Shown here piece after piece: positions 35,315 to 43,353 of a stretch of 64,000 nt of DNA. The stretch is from positions 656,501-720,500 of the forward strand of contig NZ_CP120742.1 of NCBI RefSeq assembly GCF_029581275.1, written 5' to 3'. The position numbers and the translations under genes were made by a program. Source of the DNA: Micromonospora sp. WMMD1155 (lineage in GTDB: Bacteria; Actinomycetota; Actinomycetes; Mycobacteriales; Micromonosporaceae). How positions within the stretch are numbered: position 1 is the first letter of the stretch; the number at the start of each line of letters is the position of its first letter. The notes below the pieces were generated by a model. The model was not told the DNA's origin, did not search any database, and saw only the letters and a list, made by a program, of their open reading frames with translations.

Positions 35315-38300
35315 CTAAATGACCGAATGCGTCACGACCGCCACGTAGTCACCGACCACCACCTCGGACGGGATCGTCAACCACAGGGTCGGGTTCCAGG
35401 TGGCGGAGTTCGGGCCGCCGCTCGGGCCGGACCACCCGGCGGCCGTACGCGGGGTGTTCAGCACCGCGCCGGGCTGCGGGATGAACGTCCCGACGCCGGT
35501 GGCGGCAGTCGCGGCACCGGAGGCGTACGTGATGCTGCTGTTGGGGATGGTCTCCCCACCCGAACCGGATCCCGTGGTGAAACTCGTGCTGGAGACGACG
35601 CTGACCCAGTTGCCGGAGAACGGCCCTCGGTCGTCGGTGACGGTCACCGGGCCGAGCTGGCCCGAGACGCCTGTCGTACCCGAGGTGACGGTGCCCAGCG
35701 CGGAGATCGCCGGGACGCTGATGGAGAGCCCACCGAGCGGGCTGATGACCAGCTCGACCGGTCGGGTCGCGGACTGGTCGTACGAGTCGGTCACCCGCAC
35801 GGTGAAGGGGAACGTCCCGGACACGGTGGGTGTGCCGGAGAGCAGACCGGTGACCGGGTCGAGGGTCAATCCGGCGGGCAGGGTGCCGGCGCTCGTCGAC
35901 CAGGCGAAGGGAGCCGTGCCGCCGTTCACTGTGAACTGGTACTGGTACTGGTCGTAAACCTTGCCGGGCGGCGGCGGTGCGAAGGTCAGGGTCGGTGCCG
36001 GGTTGACAGTCACCGACGCGGACGCGGCCGACTGCGGGCCGGTCCCGGCGGCGTTGATCGCCGCCACCCGGAAGGTGTAGGTGGCACCGCCGGTCAGCCC
36101 GGTGACGATCTGGGTCGTGGCGGTTCCGGTGAAGGTCTGCGGGGTCTGCGCCACCCCGGCGAGGTACGGCGTCACGGTGTACCCGGTGATGGCCGACCCG
36201 CCGTTGGTCGGGGTGGTCCAGCTCAGCCTGGCGGCGGTGGTACCCGCGGAGGCCGAGGTGATCGTCGGGGCGCCGGGCAGGGTGTATGGAGCCACCGCCG
36301 CCGAGGCCGGGCTGGCCGCGCCGGTGCCGTACGCGTTCACTGCGGCCACCCGGAAGGCGTACGCGGAGCCGGCGGTCAGGCCGGTCAGGGTGCGGCTGGT
36401 GGTGGAGGCGTCGAACGAGAGCGTGGGTTGGGTGACGCCGTCCCGGATCGGGGTGATCAGGTAGCCGGTGATCGGGCTGCCGTTGCTGGCCGGCGCGGTC
36501 CAGCTCACGGTGGCGCTGGTGAAGCCCGCGACGGCGGTGGGCGTGGCCGGAGTGCCCGGTGCGGACGCGTAGACGTAGGTCGCCGATCCGGCGGAGCCGC
36601 GGGTGACGACGCTGACGGTGACCGTCGCCGGGCTGGACCGGGCGGGCATGGAGGAGATGCCGAGTGTGCCGTTGGGGTTCGCGGTGAAGCAGCCGGGGGC
36701 CGGGCCGGAGGCGCACGGCAGCAACAGCACCGAGGTGCCGGCCTGCTGCTCGGCGGCCGTACCGATGGTGATCGCTGTCGCGCCGGTGAGGTTGCTGCCG
36801 CCGACGGTGACCGCGATGCCGCCGGAGATCGAGCTTTGGGCCGGGGTGACTGTGACGCCGGTCGGTGCGGTCGCCGGGGCGACCGGTGTGGTGCCGGTGG
36901 CGAGCCCCGGGTTCGCGTCGATCGACGACGAGGTCGCCACGGTCGCGGTCTGGATCTGCGTCGGGGTCACGCCGCTGCCGGTGACCGTGGCGACGATGGT
37001 GATGGGCGGCAGGAACGTGCCGCCGGCGAACGGGCCGTTGCTGTTGGTGCAGGTGATGGTCTGCCCGGACGGTGCGCCGCAGATCCAGCCGGACCCGTAG
37101 GCGGCGCGCGGTACGACACCGGTGGGGACGGTCTGGGTGACCGAGATCGGTGCCGTCTCGGCGGCGCCCGCGTCGACCCCCGCGGTGATCGAGTAGGTGA
37201 CCGGGTCACCGGGTTGCGGGGAGGGGCCGACCGCACTGGTCTGCGACACGTTCAGGTCGGGCACCTGGTTGAAGCTGACCGCCCGCGCCTCGTCGACCTC
37301 GTGGAAGTCGGTGACCGAGCCGGTGGAGCCCACCCAGCCGAAGGCGAGCTGCCGTGGGTAGCCGTCGGCGTTCAACCAGGTGGGCGACGGGTACAGGCTG
37401 GGCGACACGACCGGCAGCACGCCCTGCAGCATCCGCGGTTGCCCGCCGACGGGGGTGAATCGAATCCGGTACTGGCCCGCGGGGGTGGTGATGCCGGTGT
37501 CGGTGGTGTACGGCGACGAGGTGGTGTTGATGACGACCTCGACCGGTACCACGGACGCGGCCCGGGTGTTGGCCCGCAACGGGATGGCCGGAGCCGAGGT
37601 GCTTCCGGCGGTGCTGTTGAGCGCGCAGTAGCCGACGCCGTTGCGGCCCGGTCCGCGAACGACGACCTGGCCGGGGACCCGCCCACCCGTGGTCGAGATG
37701 TACGGCGGGTTCGTGCAGCCGGTCCCCTGGTAGGTGCTGCTGCTGAAGTTGCCGAAGACGTCCAGGCCGATGCCCAGGTATCCGTTGGACAGGCCCGCCG
37801 ACACACCGTTGAACGCCGCCGAGTAGCCCAGCGAACCGCCCGACGGGCCGAGGGTCGACGGGGACCTGGGGTTGGCCGGGTCGACGGCGGCCAGTGCGAA
37901 GGCGAGGCCGTCCGCACCCGGGTTGCTGCCGCCGTACTGGTAGGTGTTGAAGGTCAGGTGCAGGCCCTGCGAGGTGGGCACGCTCACCGCGGCGAACACC
38001 CCGCCCTGCCGGTTCACGGTGGCGGGGGTGAGGCGCAGTTTGCCCGCGCCCTGCGGGTCGGTGGAGGTCGTGCAACTCAGCAGCGGGCCGGCGGTGGTGT
38101 TGCCGGCGGCACTCAGGCAGGCGGCGTTGGTGCCGCCGGCGACGGGCGCGGCGGGCACCGCGACCGCGCCGATGCCGTTCGCGGTGTTGTTGTGGAACGG
38201 CTGGTCGAACAGGACGGACCCGGCCGCCGACGCCGGGACCGGCCCGAACGCGAGAGTCCCCACGAGCACGACAAGGACCAGTGCGCCGGCACTGGTTCGA

Positions 38301-38323
38301 CGACGCCGGCCCCACAACGACAT
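35315..38323 (-). CDS. Large multidomain surface protein: lectin-like, TIG, FN3 and C-terminal WxL-like domain
   Basis: ATG 38323 follows GGGAG. The 1002-residue product has a signal peptide (~1-34), a legume-lectin-like domain (~35-345; GADGLAFALAAVDP, LGIGLDVFGNF), a DUF11-like region (~350-460) and a TIG-like domain (~475-570). Then come two fibronectin-III domains (~575-665, ~668-760; TVSWTAPASNGSPITGY, RLSWTTPTNGGSAITGY) and a putative Ig domain (~765-850; PAGLTLDPVTGLLSGTPT). Residues ~855-1002 are homologous to the small WxL-like protein: GLSISVPA, GQLGPVTVTDDRG, GGETIPN, ATWNPTL and THSVI. No LPXTG motif or membrane anchor is visible, so the last domain probably attaches it to the surface. 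Likely an adhesin or scaffold. Confidence 0.75.
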   Translation of the reverse strand: MSLWGRRRRTSAGALVLVVLVGTLAFGPVPASAAGSVLFDQPFHNNTANGIGAVAVPAAPVAGGTNAACLSAAGNTTAGPLLSCTTSTDPQGAGKLRLTPATVNRQGGVFAAVSVPTSQGLHLTFNTYQYGGSNPGADGLAFALAAVDPANPRSPSTLGPSGGSLGYSAAFNGVSAGLSNGYLGIGLDVFGNFSSSTYQGTGCTNPPYISTTGGRVPGQVVVRGPGRNGVGYCALNSTAGSTSAPAIPLRANTRAASVVPVEVVINTTSSPYTTDTGITTPAGQYRIRFTPVGGQPRMLQGVLPVVSPSLYPSPTWLNADGYPRQLAFGWVGSTGSVTDFHEVDEARAVSFNQVPDLNVSQTSAVGPSPQPGDPVTYSITAGVDAGAAETAPISVTQTVPTGVVPRAAYGSGWICGAPSGQTITCTNSNGPFAGGTFLPPITIVATVTGSGVTPTQIQTATVATSSSIDANPGLATGTTPVAPATAPTGVTVTPAQSSISGGIAVTVGGSNLTGATAITIGTAAEQQAGTSVLLLPCASGPAPGCFTANPNGTLGISSMPARSSPATVTVSVVTRGSAGSATYVYASAPGTPATPTAVAGFTSATVSWTAPASNGSPITGYLITPIRDGVTQPTLSFDASTTSRTLTGLTAGSAYAFRVAAVNAYGTGAASPASAAVAPYTLPGAPTITSASAGTTAARLSWTTPTNGGSAITGYTVTPYLAGVAQTPQTFTGTATTQIVTGLTGGATYTFRVAAINAAGTGPQSAASASVTVNPAPTLTFAPPPPGKVYDQYQYQFTVNGGTAPFAWSTSAGTLPAGLTLDPVTGLLSGTPTVSGTFPFTVRVTDSYDQSATRPVELVISPLGGLSISVPAISALGTVTSGTTGVSGQLGPVTVTDDRGPFSGNWVSVVSSTSFTTGSGSGGETIPNSSITYASGAATAATGVGTFIPQPGAVLNTPRTAAGWSGPSGGPNSATWNPTLWLTIPSEVVVGDYVAVVTHSVI

Positions 38324-38358
38324 GCCCACTCCCAGCTTTCACTTCAGTCTCGATTCGG

Positions 38359-38364
38359 ACTATA
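38359..38364 (-). promoter_or_regulatory. Candidate -10 element of the large surface-protein gene
   Basis: TATAGT on the minus strand lies 36 bp upstream of ATG 38323 in a noticeably AT-rich patch (38355-38400). No convincing -35 was found. Confidence 0.4.
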
Positions 38365-38436
38365 ACCTCCCAAACCACCCATATTTTCGGTACGCGGATA
38401 ACGGTCGCAGGCCGACGATGGCCTCAGTGAGAACGG

Positions 38437-38471
38437 ACCGACCCCCGTCGGCTCCTGCCGAGGGGGTCGGT
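38437..38471 (-). terminator. Terminator after the DUF2188 gene
   Basis: ACCGACCCCC at 38437-38446 pairs with GGGGGTCGGT at 38462-38471. The intervening GTCGG/CCGA bases extend the stem. It lies 21 bp downstream of the DUF2188 stop on the minus strand. Confidence 0.75.
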
Positions 38472-38491
38472 GAGAACGTGGAACGAGGGCG

Positions 38492-38722
38492 TCAGCCCTC
38501 GATGTCCCGGGGATCGCGGCTTCGCGGGTAGGTGTTCTTCTCCCCGATCGTGCCGTCCTGCTTCTTGACCACGTGTTCGACACCCCGGTCGGCCGCCATC
38601 TCGCGACCCTGGGCCTGCGCGTCGGCCTTCACGTCATGCGTGCTGCTGGCCCGCTCGTTGCCCTCCGGCTTGTTCTTCCACTGCCCGTCCTCGTGGTACG
38701 TGTCGACGTCACCCTTGGCCAT
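38492..38722 (-). CDS. DUF2188 domain protein
   Basis: ATG 38722 (MAKGDVDTYHEDGQW) follows GGGAGGAG. The 76-residue protein shows the DUF2188 pattern: DVDTYHEDGQWKNKPEGNERAS, then ADAQAQGREMA and a C-terminal HVVKKQDGTIGEKNTYP. It is small, charged and cytosolic. Function is unknown; family members are common and often near stress genes. It ends at a terminator. Confidence 0.88.
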   Translation of the reverse strand: MAKGDVDTYHEDGQWKNKPEGNERASSTHDVKADAQAQGREMAADRGVEHVVKKQDGTIGEKNTYPRSRDPRDIEG

Positions 38723-38795
38723 GGCCAGCTCCTCCCTGCGACCGAAACTGTTCCCCGAACCAGTGCCCCGGGACGCGGCGGGCAAACCGCCGTCC

Positions 38796-39458
38796 TCAGG
38801 AGACGGGCGCCGGGCAGTTGTTGCTCACCCGCCGCAGAATCTGTTCACGGTCGTCGGTGGTGATGCCCGACGGCGTACCGTCGAAGTGGGTCTCGACCTT
38901 CTCCCAGCCGCGCCGCTGCTCGTAGTGCAGGTGCGGCGCCCCGGAGTTGCCGGTGCTGCCGAGTTTCCCGATCTGTTCGCCCTGGGCGACCTTCTGGCCG
39001 ACCTCGACCAGCGGCGGTTCGAGCAGGTGCAGGTACTGCGTCTCCCACGTGCCGCCGTGGTCGATCTTCACCCAGTAACCGCCGCCGCGCCCGCGTGGGC
39101 CCTCCGGGTTCTCCGGCGTACGACCGCCGAGCGACCCGTTGACACCCGCCACGGTGACCGTTCCGGCATAGGACGCGAGCACCGGACGCCCCCACGTCTC
39201 ACCCTCGACGGGAAAGAAGTCCACGTCGTAGTCGTCGTGGCCGGGATAGGTGCTGAGCTGCCAGGTCTCGCCGCAGGCGACGGGCATCTGGAACAGCGGG
39301 CGCGGACCCGCCGGTCGAAGCATCGGCACCACGACGACCGCGACACCGAGGACGGCCGCCGCCGCGACGAGCGCGAGGAGCACGAGGAGGGTGCGGCTTC
39401 GCGGGCGGCGGTGGGTGCGGGCTCTGGCGGGGCGGCCGGTCGTCACCGGCCCGAGCAT
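38796..39458 (-). CDS. Membrane-anchored M23 (LytM-type) peptidase
   Basis: The ~220-residue protein has an N-terminal transmembrane helix or signal anchor (LLVLLALVAAAAVLGVAVVVV) after an Arg-rich start. The M23 domain has a first zinc motif, H-x3-D (GHDDYDVDF), a conserved GYWVKIDHGG, and HLHYEQ as the HxH motif. It should cleave peptidoglycan cross-links or bind the wall; the zinc ligands look complete. The start is uncertain: ATG 39458 lacks a clear ribosome site, while TTG 39473 has GGAG upstream. It is divergent from the phosphotransferase-like gene. Confidence 0.82.
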   Translation of the reverse strand: MLGPVTTGRPARARTHRRPRSRTLLVLLALVAAAAVLGVAVVVVPMLRPAGPRPLFQMPVACGETWQLSTYPGHDDYDVDFFPVEGETWGRPVLASYAGTVTVAGVNGSLGGRTPENPEGPRGRGGGYWVKIDHGGTWETQYLHLLEPPLVEVGQKVAQGEQIGKLGSTGNSGAPHLHYEQRRGWEKVETHFDGTPSGITTDDREQILRRVSNNCPAPVS

Positions 39459-39578
39459 GGCAGACGCCGGCAACGTCGCGGCTCCGGGTCACCACCGAAT
39501 CGGAAACATTGCAGTTGCATCGTGAACGAGCTACGGTCGCATCCGATGCAGTCGTATTGCAACGAGAGTGGGCCCGCG

Positions 39579-41981
39579 ATGCACGTGATCCCGTTGTCCG
39601 AGGTGACCACCGAGATGCTCGACCTGGTCGGCGGCAAGGCCGCCGGCCTGGGCGAGCTGATCCGGCGCGGCGAACGGGTCCCCGAGGGCTTCTGCGTCAC
39701 CACCGAGGCACATCGCCTCGGCGTGATCCCCACCGCCGAGGTCACCGCCGCTTACGAGCGGCTGGGCGCGGGCCCGGTCGCGGTGCGCTCCAGCGCCACC
39801 GCCGAGGATCTGCCCGACGCGAGCTTCGCCGGACAGCAGGACACCGTGCTGGACGTCGTGGGCGCCAGCGAGGTGATCGCCGCCATCGCGAAGTGCTGGG
39901 ACTCGCTGCACAACGACCGGGCGACCGCCTACCGCGACGCCCACCAGATCGACGGTCGGCAGGTGCGGATGGCCGTCGTCGTGCAACGCATGATCGCGCC
40001 CAAGGTCGCCGGGGTGCTCTTCACCGCCAACCCGCTCACCGGTCGTCGCGACGAGATGGCCGTCGACGCGGCACCGGGTCTGGGCACGACGGTGGTGGAC
40101 GGCGCGGCGACCGTGGACCACTACGTCCTCGACGACGTCACCCGAGACGACACCGGATGCCTGACGTCCGCGCACCTGGCCGACCTGCGAGCCACCGGCG
40201 AGCGACTTCAGGCCCACTTCGGCTGCCCGCAGGACATCGAGTGGGCGATCGACGCGCACGACGTCCGGTGGCTCCTCCAGTCCCGGCCGATCACCAGCCT
40301 GTTCCCACAGCCACCGGCCACCGACAAGCCTCTCCCCCGGGTCTACCTGGAGTTCGGTCACGTCCAGGGCATGCGGCAACCGGTCACCCCGATGGGCATG
40401 TCGACGCTGCGGACACAGATCGCCGCCATGCTGGCCTCGCTGGGTGTGCGGGTCGAGATCGTCGACATCGGCGGGCGGCTCTACGGCGACCTGACCGACC
40501 TGGCTCGGGACCGGTCCTCCCGCAAGCGGCTGGTCAAGCTCATGGCTGTCGACTTCGGGCCACGCGCCCAGGCGGTGATGCAGCACGTGCTGGCCGATCC
40601 CCGCTTCGCCCCGACCAGCGGCGGTGCCCGGCGCGGCGGAACACCGACTGGGGCGTCGCTGCGCACCGCCCGACGCGCGGTCGTGGGGATCCTGCGGGCC
40701 CTGGCCCGTCCCGACACCGCGCGGCTCCGGATGTTCGAGGCGATCGAGCAGATGAGGACACAGTCGGCCGCCCCCGCCGACCTGCGTACCACCGCCGACC
40801 GGCTGCGCTTCGTGCAGGCGCGCGACGCCGACGACAGCGCCGACGCGATCATGTGGCCGATCGTCGCGGGAATGCTCGCCGCCGCGTTGCCGACCACACT
40901 GCTCAAGGGCCTCGCCGGGCCGGACGAGATCCACACCGTGCTGGGCGGCATGCCGCACAACGTCACCATCGAGATGGACCTGGCACTGTGGCGGCTCGCC
41001 CAGAACGCGGGCGAGCACCGGCAACTCCTCCTGGACACCCCGCCGGCCGAGTCGGCCGCGCGCTACCTGGCCGGGACCCTGCCCGACATCGGCATGGCCG
41101 CCTTCCTGGCCGCCTACGGTCACCGGGGCGTCGCCGAGGTCGACCTCGGCGTGCCGCGATGGGAGGAGGACCCCACGCCGGTCTTCGCCGCGGTCGTGAA
41201 CTACCTCCGGGTCACCGATCCCCGGCAGGGCCCCGATCAGCGCTTCCGACGGGCCGCCTCCGCGGCGGAGGCAGCGCTGGAGGAGCTGACCCGGCGAGCC
41301 CGCCGTCGGCGGCCGGTGCGGGGCACCATCGCCGGATTCCTGCTGCGCCGGGCGCGGTCGTTGGCGGGCCTGCGCGAGGCCGGCAAGTTCGCCGGGCTCT
41401 ACCCACTGCGCGAGACACGCCGTCAACTGCTGCTCATCGGGGCCGACCTGCACCACTCGGGGTTGCTGGACCAGCCCGACGACATCATGTTCCTGACCCT
41501 CGACGAGGTGCACACCGCCGTACACCAGGGGGTTGATCCGCGGGCGACGGTCACCACCCGACGGGCCGTGTACCGGCGGGAGTCGCGGCGCCGGACGGTG
41601 CCGGTGGCGCTGCTCTCCGACGGCACCGATGTCGAGGCCGTCCTGCCGGCGGTGGCCGGCGGCGACGGGACGCTGACCGGCGTGGGCGCGTCGGCGGGCC
41701 GGGTGACCGGCCCCGCCCGGGTGGTCCACGACCCGCGGACCGCCCACATCGAGCCCGGCGACGTCCTGGTGGCCGCGACCACCGACCCCGGCTGGACGCC
41801 GCTGTTCCTCACCGCCGCCGCGCTGGTCACCGAGACCGGCGCGATCATGGCGCACGGCCCGACGGTGGCCCGCGAGTACGGCATCCCCGCCGTCATCTGC
41901 GTGCCCGACGTCACCCGGACGATCCGCACGGGGCAGGTCGTCACCGTGGACGGCGCCGCCGGCACCGTCACGCTGCACTGA
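39579..41981 (+). CDS. Rifampin phosphotransferase-like / PEP-synthase-like enzyme
   Basis: The 800-residue protein has an N-terminal ATP-grasp pyruvate/PEP-binding domain (GGKAAGLGELIRRGE, VAVRSSATAEDLPDASFAGQQDT, QRMIAPKVAGVLFTANP, DIEWAIDAHDVRWLLQSRP). A long middle domain (~250-700) follows, with a C-terminal swivelling His domain (His759 in IMAHGPTVAREYGIPAV). This ATP-middle-His order and size match rifampin phosphotransferase (RPH), which inactivates rifampin. A general PEP-utilising phosphotransferase is the alternative. ATG 39579 follows GAGAGTGGG. No canonical rifamycin-associated element was found upstream; instead TGCATCG/CGATGCA arms occur at 39516-39522 and 39544-39550. Confidence 0.72.
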   Translation: MHVIPLSEVTTEMLDLVGGKAAGLGELIRRGERVPEGFCVTTEAHRLGVIPTAEVTAAYERLGAGPVAVRSSATAEDLPDASFAGQQDTVLDVVGASEVIAAIAKCWDSLHNDRATAYRDAHQIDGRQVRMAVVVQRMIAPKVAGVLFTANPLTGRRDEMAVDAAPGLGTTVVDGAATVDHYVLDDVTRDDTGCLTSAHLADLRATGERLQAHFGCPQDIEWAIDAHDVRWLLQSRPITSLFPQPPATDKPLPRVYLEFGHVQGMRQPVTPMGMSTLRTQIAAMLASLGVRVEIVDIGGRLYGDLTDLARDRSSRKRLVKLMAVDFGPRAQAVMQHVLADPRFAPTSGGARRGGTPTGASLRTARRAVVGILRALARPDTARLRMFEAIEQMRTQSAAPADLRTTADRLRFVQARDADDSADAIMWPIVAGMLAAALPTTLLKGLAGPDEIHTVLGGMPHNVTIEMDLALWRLAQNAGEHRQLLLDTPPAESAARYLAGTLPDIGMAAFLAAYGHRGVAEVDLGVPRWEEDPTPVFAAVVNYLRVTDPRQGPDQRFRRAASAAEAALEELTRRARRRRPVRGTIAGFLLRRARSLAGLREAGKFAGLYPLRETRRQLLLIGADLHHSGLLDQPDDIMFLTLDEVHTAVHQGVDPRATVTTRRAVYRRESRRRTVPVALLSDGTDVEAVLPAVAGGDGTLTGVGASAGRVTGPARVVHDPRTAHIEPGDVLVAATTDPGWTPLFLTAAALVTETGAIMAHGPTVAREYGIPAVICVPDVTRTIRTGQVVTVDGAAGTVTLH

Positions 41982-42009
41982 CCGCCGACAGCTACCGAGA
42001 AGGACGACG

Positions 42010-42675
42010 ATGAGCGACACGAACGCCCCGGCCAGGGCGCGGGTGGGCCAACTGCTGCGTCGCGCGGCGCAGGCCGAGGCCGCGACGTGGCGCAGCCTCT
42101 ACCTGTGGGCGCGACGCCGCCCGCTGCCACTGGGCCCCGGCGACGAGCCGTTCGGCTACCTCGGCGTGGTCAAGCCGATCCTGGGCATCTTCATCGGTCT
42201 GTCGGTGGTCGAGATCCCGATCTTCGATGTCGTCGTCACCCACGTGGTGCCCTGGCGACCCGCCCGGTGGATCGTGCTCGGCCTCGGCATCTGGGGTCTG
42301 CTCTGGATGATCGGTCTGTACGCCGCCATGACCATCCACCCCCACGTCGTGGGCGACCGGGGTCTGCGGGTGCGGCTCAGCTCCGGCATCGACGTCTTCG
42401 TCCCGTGGACGGACGTCGAGGCGCTGCGAAAGCGGTACCGCTCGCTGCCGTCGAGCAGGTCGGTGCAGGTCGAGCAGGAGGGCGACCGGCGGGTGGTGTC
42501 CATCTCGGTCGGCAGCCAGACGAGCATCGACGTCCTGCTGCGCCGGCCGATGACCTTCGACCTGCCGAGGGGTGGATCCGTGCCGACGAATGAGCTGCGA
42601 CTGTACGCCGACGACCCCGACGGCCTCCTGCGCAGCGCCCGGGGCACCCCCACGAGCACCACCGTCAGCCGGTGA
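42010..42675 (+). CDS. Two-helix membrane protein of unknown function
   Basis: ATG 42010 follows AGAAGGA, 28 bp after the phosphotransferase-like gene, so it is likely cotranscribed. The 221-residue product has a basic N-terminal region (~1-45), two transmembrane helices (~52-75 and ~88-108), and a cytosolic ~110-residue C-terminal domain. That domain shows PH-like alternating strands (LRVRLSSGIDVFVPWTDVEAL, RRVVSISVGSQTSIDVLL). I do not recognise a named family. Confidence 0.6.
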   Translation: MSDTNAPARARVGQLLRRAAQAEAATWRSLYLWARRRPLPLGPGDEPFGYLGVVKPILGIFIGLSVVEIPIFDVVVTHVVPWRPARWIVLGLGIWGLLWMIGLYAAMTIHPHVVGDRGLRVRLSSGIDVFVPWTDVEALRKRYRSLPSSRSVQVEQEGDRRVVSISVGSQTSIDVLLRRPMTFDLPRGGSVPTNELRLYADDPDGLLRSARGTPTSTTVSR

Positions 42676-42727
42676 CCACCGCCGCAGGCGGAGTGCCCGG
42701 ATCACCCACTGTGAAACGATCGAGGCC

Positions 42728-43294
42728 ATGCCCAAGAAGGTCGATCACCAGGAGCGACGCACCCTCATCGCGGACGCGTTGATGCGGGTCGCCGCGGATC
42801 AGGGGCTGGAGGCCGTCAGCCTCCGACACGTGGCGGCCGCGGCCGGTGTGTCCGCCGGAATGGTCCAGCACTACTTCCGGACCAAGGACGAGATGATGGC
42901 GTTCGCGTTGAGCGTCGTCCGCGAGCGCAGCCAGGTCCGGGTCACCGACGCGGTGGCCCGGCTGGGCGAGAACCCACCGCCCCGGCTGCTGCTGCGGACC
43001 CTGCTCGCCGCGTTGCTACCCCTCGACGAGCACACCCGCGACGACGGGCGGGTGGCGCTGGCGTTCCTCGCGTACACGGCGGTGCGGCCGGCCGCCGCCA
43101 CCGGCCTCCGTGCGGGCACCCGGCAGCTCACCGAGTTCATCGCCGGCCTCCTGCCGGAAGGCCGGGGCGACGCCGCCGCGGCCGGCCTGTTGGCGCTGAT
43201 GGAAGGGCTGGGTGTCTACCTGCTCGGCGGGCAGTACACGGCCGAGCAGGCGCTGGACGCACTGGATGCTCACCTCGACCTGCTCTTCGGCTGA
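42728..43294 (+). CDS. TetR-family transcriptional regulator
   Basis: ATG 42728 starts a 188-residue protein with the TetR helix-turn-helix (RTLIADALMRVAADQG, VSLRHVAAAAGVSAGMVQHYFRTKDEM) and a short ligand domain ending DALDAHLDLLFG. The VQHYF form of the recognition helix is common in BetI-like or TetR_C_6 members. It lies 52 bp downstream of the membrane protein gene and may regulate the phosphotransferase-membrane protein operon. No operator palindrome is obvious in the short gap. Confidence 0.9.
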   Translation: MPKKVDHQERRTLIADALMRVAADQGLEAVSLRHVAAAAGVSAGMVQHYFRTKDEMMAFALSVVRERSQVRVTDAVARLGENPPPRLLLRTLLAALLPLDEHTRDDGRVALAFLAYTAVRPAAATGLRAGTRQLTEFIAGLLPEGRGDAAAAGLLALMEGLGVYLLGGQYTAEQALDALDAHLDLLFG

Positions 43295-43353
43295 TCTCGT
43301 CTGAGCTGGGCGTTGGCCCGCGCACCCGGTGCGGGACAGACCAGGATGAGCGG

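Noticed and set aside
39501..39560. Rifamycin-associated element before the phosphotransferase-like gene
   Set aside because: The canonical RAE inverted repeat is not present; only a TGCATCG/CGATGCA pair with long spacing is seen.
38532..39578. Open frame extending the phosphotransferase-like protein ~350 residues upstream
   Set aside because: It crosses the DUF2188 and M23 genes on the other strand and reads as non-coding; the enzyme family begins near ATG 39579.
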